A stretch of 64,000 nt of DNA from Falsirhodobacter xinxiangensis (GTDB lineage: Bacteria; Pseudomonadota; Alphaproteobacteria; Rhodobacterales; Rhodobacteraceae). Positions 54,554 to 62,400 of this stretch are shown one piece after another. The stretch covers positions 1 to 64,000 of the forward strand of contig NZ_SMYN01000004.1 of the NCBI RefSeq assembly GCF_004959935.1, written 5' to 3'. Under the pieces are notes generated by a model, which had not been told where the DNA came from, did no database searches, and saw nothing but the letters and a program-made list of their open reading frames with translations. Both the position numbers and the translations under genes were made by a program. Every line of letters starts with the position of its first letter. Position 1 is the stretch's first letter.

Positions 54554-54823
54554 ATGTCGATCACCGTCGAAGAAAAGAACCGCCTGATCAAGGAATACGC
54601 GACCAAGGAAGGCGACACCGGTTCGCCCGAAGTCCAGGTCGCCGTCCTGTCGTCGCGGATCGCAACGCTGACCGAGCACTTCAAGTCGCACAAGAAGGAC
54701 AACCACTCCCGTCGTGGCCTTCTGATGATGGTGGCCCAGCGCCGCAAGCTGCTCGACTACCTCAAAGCCAAGGACGAAGCCCGTTACACGACCCTGATCG
54801 GTCGTCTGGGCCTGCGCCGCTGA
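54554..54823 (+). CDS. rpsO: 30S ribosomal protein S15
   Basis: This 89-aa S15 binds the central domain of 16S rRNA. The start ([16 protein letters not shown]) and the signature [24 protein letters not shown] (given in part) are typical. TAGGAG lies at the usual distance before the ATG. It is followed by pnp, the standard rpsO-pnp order, with a terminator-like hairpin between. Confidence 0.98.
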   Translation: MSITVEEKNRLIKEYATKEGDTGSPEVQVAVLSSRIATLTEHFKSHKKDNHSRRGLLMMVAQRRKLLDYLKAKDEARYTTLIGRLGLRR

Positions 54824-54831
54824 CGCTTTCC

Positions 54832-54858
54832 GACGCGCCCTCCGGGGCGCGTCGCCGT
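54832..54858 (+). terminator. hairpin between rpsO and pnp
   Basis: GACGCGCCC (54832-54840) pairs with GGGCGCGTC (54845-54853) around TCCG, followed by GCCGTTTT. It could end part of the rpsO transcripts and leave a lower, separately controlled level of pnp. Confidence 0.65.
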
Positions 54859-54910
54859 TTTCGCATCGCGGGGCACAGGTCCGGCCGCGCGGCAGAATGA
54901 CAAGGACCCC

Positions 54911-54954
54911 GGACGAGTGCCGTCCGGACGCCACACCGGGGGAGGGTCCCCCGG
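54911..54954 (+). promoter_or_regulatory. pnp leader hairpins
   Basis: Two stems stand directly before pnp: GGACG/CGTCC (54911-54915 and 54921-54925) and CCGGGGG/CCCCCGG (54936-54942 and 54948-54954). The second ends 17 bases before the ATG. In E. coli a leader stem cut by RNase III allows PNPase to repress its own message; a similar arrangement is plausible here. Confidence 0.45.
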
Positions 54955-54971
54955 CCAGAACAGGATGAAAC

Positions 54972-57110
54972 ATGTTCAACGTTACGAAAAAGTCGATCGA
55001 GTGGGGCGGCGAGACGCTGACGCTCGAAACCGGCAAGGTCGCACGGCAAGCCGACGGCACCGTGATTGCCACGCTGGGCGAAACCTCGGTCATGGCAAAC
55101 GTGACCTTCGCCAAGCAACAGAAGCCGGGGCAGGATTTCTTCCCGCTTACCGTGCATTATCAAGAGAAATACTATGCTGCCGGCAAGATCCCCGGCGGCT
55201 TCTTCAAGCGTGAAGCCCGCCCGTCCGAGAAAGAGACGCTGGTTTCCCGCCTGATCGACCGTCCGTGCCGCCCGCTGTTCGTCGACGGGTTCAAGAACGA
55301 AGTGCTGGTGATGTGCACCGTGCTGTCGCACGATCTGCACAACGAGCCGGACATCCTCGCGATGATCGCGGCCTCGGCGGCGCTGACCATCTCGGGCGTG
55401 CCGTTCATGGGCCCGATCGGTGCCGCGCGCGTCGGCTTCGTCAATGGCGAATACACGCTGAACCCGTCCGTCGATGACATGCAGAAGCTGCGGGACAACC
55501 CCGAACAGCGTCTGGATCTGGTCGTCGCCGGCACGCAGGACGCCGTGATGATGGTCGAATCGGAAGCTTACGAGCTGACCGAGGCCGAGATGCTGGGCGC
55601 CGTGAAGTTCGGCCACGAGGCGATGCAGCCCGTGATCGACCTGATCATCGATCTGGCCGAGGAAGCCGCGAAGGAACCCTTCGACTTCCAGCCCGCAGAC
55701 TATTCCAAGCTTTACGCCAAGGTGAAGAAGTCGGGCGAGAAGCAGATGCGCGCCGCCTTCGCGATCAAGGACAAGGGCGAGCGCGTCGATGCGATCGCTG
55801 CGGCCCGCGACGCCGTCAAGGCGACCCTGACCGAGGAAGAACTGGCCGACATCAACCTCGGCTCGGCCTTCAAGAAGCTGGAATCGGCGATCCTGCGCGG
55901 CGACGTGGTCAAGAACGGCACCCGTATCGACGGGCGCAACACGACCACCGTGCGCCAGATCACGTCGGAAACCGGCATCCTGCCGCGCACCCACGGCTCG
56001 GCCCTGTTCACCCGCGGCGAGACGCAGGCGCTGGTCGTGACCACGCTTGGCACCGGCGAGGACGAGCAGATCATCGACGCGCTGCACGGCAACTCGCGTT
56101 CGAACTTCCTGCTGCACTACAACTTCCCGCCCTATTCGGTCGGCGAAGTGGGCCGCGTCGGCTCCCCGGGCCGCCGCGAGATCGGCCACGGCAAGCTGGC
56201 ATGGCGCGCGCTTCAGGCGGTTCTGCCGGCTGCGACCGACTTCCCCTATACCGTCCGCGTCGTGTCCGAGATCACGGAATCCAACGGTTCGTCCTCGATG
56301 GCTTCGGTCTGCGGTGGATCGCTGGCGATGATGGATGCGGGCGTTCCGCTGAAGGCTCCGGTCGCGGGCGTCGCGATGGGTCTGATCCTTGAGGAAGACG
56401 GCAAGTTCGCCGTTCTGACCGACATCCTTGGCGACGAGGATCACCTCGGCGACATGGACTTCAAGGTCGCCGGCACCGAGAACGGCATCACCACGATGCA
56501 GATGGACATCAAGGTTGCCGGCATCACGCCCGCGATCATGGAACAGGCGCTGGCACAGGCCAAGGACGGCCGTCTGCACATCCTGGGCGAGATGTCGAAG
56601 GCCCTGACCTCGGCCAACGCGTTCTCGGCCTATGCGCCGAAGATCGAAACGCTGACCATCCCGACCGACAAGATCCGCGAAGTGATCGGTTCGGGCGGCA
56701 AGGTCATCCGCGAGATCGTGGAAACCTCGGGCGCCAAGGTCGACATCAACGACGACGGCGTGATCAAGATCGCCTCCTCGGACGCCGATGCGATCAAGCG
56801 CGCCTATGACATGATCTGGTCGATCGTGGCCGAACCCGAAGAAGGCCAGATCTATACCGGCCGCGTCGTGAAGCTGGTCGATTTCGGCGCCTTCGTGAAC
56901 TTCTTCGGCAAGCGCGACGGGCTGGTCCACGTCTCGCAGATCGCCAACAAGCGCCTGCAGCACCCGAACGAGGTGCTGAAGGAAGGTCAGGAAGTGAAGG
57001 TCAAACTTCTGGGCTTCGACGATCGCGGCAAGGTTCGCCTTGGCATGAAGATGGTCGATCAGGAAACCGGGCAGGAAGTCGCCCCGGACGCCAAGACCGA
57101 AGCCGAGTGA
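54972..57110 (+). CDS. pnp: polynucleotide phosphorylase
   Basis: This 712-aa phosphorolytic 3'-5' exoribonuclease has two RNase PH domains, an alpha-helical linker, and C-terminal KH ([15 protein letters not shown], about 571-585) and S1 ([20 protein letters not shown], about 625-644) domains. The phosphate-binding [13 protein letters not shown] loop is about 437-449. A start at 54972 has AGGA six bases upstream. The gene ends in a G/C palindrome that also precedes the first glycosyltransferase. Confidence 0.98.
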   Translation: MFNVTKKSIEWGGETLTLETGKVARQADGTVIATLGETSVMANVTFAKQQKPGQDFFPLTVHYQEKYYAAGKIPGGFFKREARPSEKETLVSRLIDRPCRPLFVDGFKNEVLVMCTVLSHDLHNEPDILAMIAASAALTISGVPFMGPIGAARVGFVNGEYTLNPSVDDMQKLRDNPEQRLDLVVAGTQDAVMMVESEAYELTEAEMLGAVKFGHEAMQPVIDLIIDLAEEAAKEPFDFQPADYSKLYAKVKKSGEKQMRAAFAIKDKGERVDAIAAARDAVKATLTEEELADINLGSAFKKLESAILRGDVVKNGTRIDGRNTTTVRQITSETGILPRTHGSALFTRGETQALVVTTLGTGEDEQIIDALHGNSRSNFLLHYNFPPYSVGEVGRVGSPGRREIGHGKLAWRALQAVLPAATDFPYTVRVVSEITESNGSSSMASVCGGSLAMMDAGVPLKAPVAGVAMGLILEEDGKFAVLTDILGDEDHLGDMDFKVAGTENGITTMQMDIKVAGITPAIMEQALAQAKDGRLHILGEMSKALTSANAFSAYAPKIETLTIPTDKIREVIGSGGKVIREIVETSGAKVDINDDGVIKIASSDADAIKRAYDMIWSIVAEPEEGQIYTGRVVKLVDFGAFVNFFGKRDGLVHVSQIANKRLQHPNEVLKEGQEVKVKLLGFDDRGKVRLGMKMVDQETGQEVAPDAKTEAE

Positions 57111-57116
57111 CAGATC

Positions 57117-57142
57117 GGGGCCCCGCATGTCGGGGCCCCTTT
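57117..57142 (+). terminator. terminator of pnp
   Basis: GGGGCCCCG (57117-57125) pairs with CGGGGCCCC (57131-57139) around a 5-base loop, then TTT. The Shine-Dalgarno of the next gene begins right after, so read-through may be allowed. Confidence 0.65.
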
Positions 57143-57157
57143 CCCAAGGAGGGGATG

Positions 57158-57949
57158 ATGACCGAAGAAACCCTCAATATCCTATGCATGAAATGGGGCA
57201 CCCTTTACGGTGCGGACGACGTGAACAACCTCTATCGGGGGGTGGCACGGCACCTGTCGCGGCCGTTCCGGTTCGTCTGCTTCACCGATGATGCCTCCGG
57301 TTTCGATGCCGGGATCGACGCGAAACCGCTGCCGGAGCTTGGATTGCCGAATGGCGATACCCGCTGGCGCAAGCTGGCCCTGTTCCAGCGCGATCTGGGC
57401 GGGCTGTCGGGGACGGCGCTGTTCCTCGATCTGGACCTCGTGATCGTCGGCAGTCTGGATGCGTTCTTCGACCTGCCCGGAGAGTTCCTGATCCTGCGCG
57501 ATGACGATCTGTTCCGACCCAAACCGCTGCGGCGCCTGACGCCCGCGCGGGACCGGTTCATGCACATGGTCGGCAACACGTCGGTCTTCCGCTATGTCAT
57601 CGGCGCCCATCCCGAGGTGCTGGAAACCTATGTCGCCGATCCCGCCGCCGCCGCCGCGCGATACGAGCATGAACAGCAGATGGCCAGCGATCTGATCCAC
57701 CGTTCGGGCAAGATGCGCTATTGGCCCAAGGGCTGGTGCGTCAGCTTCAAGAACGATTGCGTGGGCCGGGGGCTTCGCAGCTTCCTGCGCGATCCCGTCT
57801 GCCCGCCCGATGCCAGAATCGTGCTGTTCGCCGGCAACCCCAAGATGTCGGACGTGCTTGCTGGCAAGGGGGGCAAGTGGTACCGCCGGATCGGCAACAT
57901 AGACTGGTTGAAACGCGCCTGGCAGGGCGACGAGACCGTTCGAACATAA
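57158..57949 (+). CDS. putative glycosyltransferase (DxD motif)
   Basis: This 263-aa protein looks like a GT-A glycosyltransferase: ILCMKWGTLYGADDVNNLY near 8-26, the DxD-type site LFLDLDLVIVGSLD (about 88-101), and GNTSVFRY and KGWCVSFKND later. The sugar and acceptor are unknown. The ATG at 57158 is best spaced from AGGAGG (57147-57152); the ATG at 57155 is only two bases away. It is followed by the GT8 gene after 10 bases, so they form a pair. Confidence 0.8.
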   Translation: MTEETLNILCMKWGTLYGADDVNNLYRGVARHLSRPFRFVCFTDDASGFDAGIDAKPLPELGLPNGDTRWRKLALFQRDLGGLSGTALFLDLDLVIVGSLDAFFDLPGEFLILRDDDLFRPKPLRRLTPARDRFMHMVGNTSVFRYVIGAHPEVLETYVADPAAAAARYEHEQQMASDLIHRSGKMRYWPKGWCVSFKNDCVGRGLRSFLRDPVCPPDARIVLFAGNPKMSDVLAGKGGKWYRRIGNIDWLKRAWQGDETVRT

Positions 57950-57959
57950 GGCAGTCCTG

Positions 57960-58895
57960 ATGCTTATCATCACCGGGTCGGATGACAATTACGTTCCGGG
58001 GGTCATGGTCCTGATCGCTTCGGCGGCGTTCCATAATCCCGCCGCGCGCTTTGCCGTGCTGGACATGGGTATCTCGGACGCGAATCGCAGCCGCATCGAT
58101 CGGCTGGGCGAAAAGCTGAACGTGTCGATCACGCGGGTCGAGGTTTCGAACGACGCTTTTGACCACCTGCCCGTTCAGCGCGCGCATCTGACGCGCAGCA
58201 CCTATCTGCGGCTGCTGATCCCGGGCCTGTTCCCGGACGAGGATCGCGTCATCTACATGGATTGCGACATGGTGGTGACGGGCGATCTGTCGCTTGCCGA
58301 CACCATCGAGCTTGGCAGCGCACCGATCGCCGCCGTCGCCTGTCCCAGCCCCAATTCCCAAGAGGTTGCGGCGACGGGCCATGTGCGCGGAACTTACATC
58401 AACGCAGGCTTTCTGGTGATGAACCTTCCGGTCTGGCGGGACGAGGGCATCGCGGACCAGTGCATCACGCTGATCGCCGATCCCCGTCAGTCGCTGCTGA
58501 GCGAGGACCAGTCCGCCATAAACATCGTCTGCCGCGGCCGGATCGTCTATCTGCCGTCGGAGTTCAACGTCTATTCCGATCCGAACGCCTACAAGCGCAA
58601 GGAAGATCTGCCGATGGAACCGGCGGTCATCCACTATGTCGTCAACAACAAGCCGTGGAACATGCCGACGACCCTCGATGCGTTGTGGAGGTTCCACGCC
58701 AAGCGGATCGAAGACCTGATGCCGGACCTTCGCGAGCCATCGCTGCGCCGCAGGATTTCGCTGGTGAACCGGAACCGCAAGATGATCTTCGGCCTGCTGC
58801 TGCGCCAGAAGAAATACATCATGCGCAACTGGGTGCGGAACACGATGAATGGAACGATCGCCGGCAACTATATCGCGCGGCATCGCGGGCGCTAG
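57960..58895 (+). CDS. glycosyltransferase family 8 protein
   Basis: This 311-aa LgtC/RfaJ-type retaining galactosyl- or glucosyltransferase has the metal-binding DxD in VIYMDCDMVV (about 97-106), the acceptor loop GTYINAGFLVMNL, and the SEDQSAINIVCRG segment. The C terminus is basic (RNRKMIFGLLLRQKKYIMRNW) and may touch the membrane. Likely role: surface glycan or LPS outer core decoration. It ends in CTAG shared with the convergent tspO. Confidence 0.87.
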   Translation: MLIITGSDDNYVPGVMVLIASAAFHNPAARFAVLDMGISDANRSRIDRLGEKLNVSITRVEVSNDAFDHLPVQRAHLTRSTYLRLLIPGLFPDEDRVIYMDCDMVVTGDLSLADTIELGSAPIAAVACPSPNSQEVAATGHVRGTYINAGFLVMNLPVWRDEGIADQCITLIADPRQSLLSEDQSAINIVCRGRIVYLPSEFNVYSDPNAYKRKEDLPMEPAVIHYVVNNKPWNMPTTLDALWRFHAKRIEDLMPDLREPSLRRRISLVNRNRKMIFGLLLRQKKYIMRNWVRNTMNGTIAGNYIARHRGR

Positions 58896-59335
58896 TTCAG
58901 CAGGATCAGCGCCCCGTTCAGCGCCATCGCCACGGTGACCCAAAGCGCATAGGGCACGAACAGCAGCGACGAAACCTTGTCGCTGCGCCATGCGCGGATG
59001 ATGAAGGCGATGACGGTGATCCACAGCAGCGCGATGATGCCAAGGCCTGCCGTCATCTCGTGCGCGCCGAAGAAGACCGGCGTCCATGCGAAGTTCAACG
59101 CCAGTTGCAGCACCCAGAGCAGGATCGGCCCGCGCAGCCGCCATGCCCGCGCCCCGGCAATGCCGATCAGCACATAGAGCGTCGTCCAGACGATGGGAAA
59201 CCATGCGTTCGGCGGGGTGAAGACCGGCTTGCGCAGCGCGGCATACCATTCGCCCGGCGCATAGGTCGTGCCGATGTAAAGCCCGCCTGCAAGGACGATG
59301 GCGATGAAGAACAGATAGGTCATCAGGGTCTTCAT
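58892..59335 (-). CDS. tspO: TspO/MBR family protein
   Basis: This 147-aa five-helix membrane protein of the TspO family binds porphyrins and in Rhodobacter tunes pigment gene expression in response to oxygen. KPVFTPPNAWFPIVWTTLY (about 36-54) is the family signature, and LQLALNFAWTPVFFG (about 76-90) the fourth-helix segment. GGAG precedes the ATG at 59335, and an exact GGAAC-N17-CGTT stress-type promoter is 33 bases upstream. It shares CTAG with the convergent GT8 gene. Confidence 0.94.
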   Translation of the reverse strand: MKTLMTYLFFIAIVLAGGLYIGTTYAPGEWYAALRKPVFTPPNAWFPIVWTTLYVLIGIAGARAWRLRGPILLWVLQLALNFAWTPVFFGAHEMTAGLGIIALLWITVIAFIIRAWRSDKVSSLLFVPYALWVTVAMALNGALILLN

Positions 59336-59367
59336 TCGTCTTCTCCCGCATCCTGGCTTGCGCGGCG

Positions 59368-59393
59368 AACGTTTCGCGCCTTGGCGGGGTTCC
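59368..59393 (-). promoter_or_regulatory. EcfG/RpoE2-like stress promoter for tspO
   Basis: On the minus strand GGAAC (59393-59389) is followed after 17 bases by CGTT (59371-59368), an exact consensus match. The tspO ATG is 33 bases further downstream, with a GGAG ribosome site between. Confidence 0.6.
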
Positions 59394-59489
59394 GTCAACC
59401 GGAAGGGGGGCTTGTGGGCGGCGCGCCGCTTGCCTCCGATGCGCAAGGGTGAGACGATCCGGGCGAATAAGGCAGGGCGGGGGATCATC

Positions 59490-62400
59490 ATGCGCGGAAT
59501 TCTGGCGGCGGCAGCTTTGGCGCTAATGGCAGGCGCAGGTGTGGCGCAAGATCTGGTCCCCGGCGCGCGCGTGGTGATCCGCACGGATACCGACCTGCCG
59601 GGGCGCGACATCGGCACGGTGTTCGACACGACGCAAGAGGCGTGCCAGCTTGCCTGCACCACCAATTCCGAATGCCGCGCCTTCACCTTCAACAGCCTGA
59701 ACAATCGCTGTTTCATCAAATCCGACGCGGGGCGGCCCTCGGGGTTCAGCGGTGCGATCTCGGGGCTGGTGCTGCCGGGGGCGGATGCGGCGCTGGCGGC
59801 GGCGCGGCGGGCGGAGGCGACGTTCCTGACCGATGTCGACATGGCGGCGGCGCGGGCGCAAGTGGATGCGCTGGCCGGGGATGACACCGCCGGGGCGGTC
59901 CTTGCCTCCGACAGCCCCGAGGATTGGGCCGCGTGGTCCGCGAGCCTGCTGGCGCGGGCCGAGCCGCAGGCGGATGCGGCGCTGTCCGCTGCCGTGAACG
60001 CCTATCTGCGCGCGGTCAGCCCGCAGCAGCAGCGGGCCGCGCTGACCGCCATTGCCACCGCAGCCGAGGCGGCGGGGCGCGGCGACGACACCGTGCGCGC
60101 GCTGCGTCTGGCGCAATCGGTCGCGCCGAACGACGCCACTGCGGCGCTTCTGGCCGATGCCGCGGGCAAGTTCGGCTTCCGCATCACCGGCACCGATGTG
60201 CAGTCGGACAGCGCGCGCCCCCGTATCTGCGCCACTTTCTCGGGCGATCTGGCGACCGGGACCGACCTTGCGCCCTTCGTGCAGACGCCCGATGGCCTTG
60301 CCGTCGATCAGGACGGCCCGCGCCAGCTTTGCGTCGAGGGCGTCTCGCATGGGCAGCACTATGCCGTCACCTTCCGCAGCGGGCTTCCGGCGGCGGACGG
60401 GCAGGTGCTGGCGACCGAGGTGCGGCAGGAGCATTACATCCGCGACCGCAGCCCCGCCGCGCGTTTCACCGGGCGCGGTTATGTCCTGCCCAAGACCGGC
60501 AGCGCGGCGATCCCGGTGCAGACGGTGAATACGGACCGGGTGGACCTGTCGCTGTATCACGTCGCCGACCGCAATCTCCTGCGCGCGATGCAGGACAGCT
60601 TCTTCGCCGCCCCCGTCGATGCATGGCGCGAGGCCGAGATGGACGGCTCCATCGGCAACCGCGTCTGGCAGGGCGAGGGAACGGTGGCGATGGAGGCCAA
60701 CCGCGACATGACCACCCGCCTGCCGCTGGATCAGGCGATCTGGGGCCTGCCCGCCGGGATCTATGCGCTGAAGGCGGCGGTTCCGGGGGCGGACCCCTAC
60801 GAGACGCCTGCCGCGTGGCAATGGTTCGTGATCTCGGACCTTGGCATTTCCAGCTTCCTTGGCACGGACGGGCTGGATGTGATCGTCCGCAGCCTGAACA
60901 CGACCGAAGCGAAAGAGGGGGCGGAGGTGTCGCTCATCTCGGCCGCGAACGAGGTGCTGGCGGTGGCCGCGACGGATGCCGAAGGGCGCGCAAGCTTCTC
61001 GCCCGGGCTGGTGCGCGGGACGGGCGGTTCGGCCCCCGCGCTGGTGACGGTGCGCGAGGGGGATGCCGATCTGGCCTTCCTGTCCCTGACGGATGCCGAG
61101 TTCGACCTGTCCGATCGCGGCGTGGAGGGGCGCGAGGCCGCGGGCGCGGTGGACATGTTCCTGACGACCGACCGCGGCGTCTATCGCGCGGGCGAGACGG
61201 TGCATGTGACCGCCTTGGCCCGCAACGACGGGGCCGCGATCGAGGGGTTGCCTCTGACCGCGATCCTGTTGCGCCCGGACGGGGTCGAACAGTCGCGGCA
61301 GGTGGTGCCGGATGCGGGCGCGGGCGGGCATGTGTTCGATCTGCCGGTTGCCGCGAATGCGCAGCGCGGCACATGGCGGCTGGAGATGCGCGCCGATCCT
61401 GACGCACCGCCGCTGGCCGCGACCGGGTTTCTGGTCGAGGATTTCCTGCCCGAACGCATCGATTTCGACCTGACGCTTCAGGGGCTGCGCATGAACGGAT
61501 CGTCCGACCTGGGCATCGATGCGCGCTGGTTGTTCGGCGCGCCGGGGGCGGATCTGGCCGTGGAGGGCGAGGTGCTTCTGCGCGCCGCCGCGAATCTGCC
61601 CGGCCACGAAGGCTACAGCTTCGGCCGCCATGACGAGCCGTTCGGCGCGTCGATGGAGACGTTCCCGCCCGCGCGCACCGATGCCGAGGGGCGCGCGACC
61701 GTGCCGCTGAACCTGCCCTTCGTCGAGGCGGCCACCCGACCGCTGGAGGCGCGGATCACGGCGCGGGTGTCCGAAGGTTCTGGCCGTCCGGTGGAGCGCG
61801 AACTGGTTCGCCCCGTTGCGCCGGATGCGCCCTTGATCGGCTTGCGCCCGATGTTCGACGGCGTGCTGCCCGAAGGTGGCGAGGCGCGATTCTCGGTCCT
61901 GTCGCTGGATGCTGGCGGCAAGGCCGCCGCCGCCGAGGCGCGGTGGGAATTGACGCGGATCGAGACGGAATACCAGTGGTATCAGCAATACGGCAACTGG
62001 AACTGGGAACCCTTCACCACCCGTACCCGCGTGGATGGGGGTGATCTGGCCATTAACGGCACCGCCGAAATCGCGGCCCCGGTCCAATGGGGGGAATATG
62101 AGCTGAGCGTGGAGACGGCGGAGGCGGCAAGCTCTGTCACGTTCAGCGCGGGCTGGTATGCGGCGGGCGACGCGTCGACCACGCCCGACCGGCTGGAGAT
62201 GTCGCTGGACAAGGCCATCTATGCGCCGGGGGACGAAGCGGTTCTGCGCATCGCCTCGCGCAGCGAAGGGACCGCGCTGGTGTCGGTGCTGACGAACCGC
62301 GTCGTATCCACGCAAGCGGTGAAGGTGGCCGAGGGCGAGACGCGGGTTCCGCTGGCGGTGACAGAGGAATGGGGCGCGGGGGCCTATGTCACCGCTTCGG

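Noticed and set aside
54762-57128. A 788-codon minus-strand open frame opposite pnp
   Set aside because: It mirrors PNPase codons, has no ribosome site and no recognisable fold.
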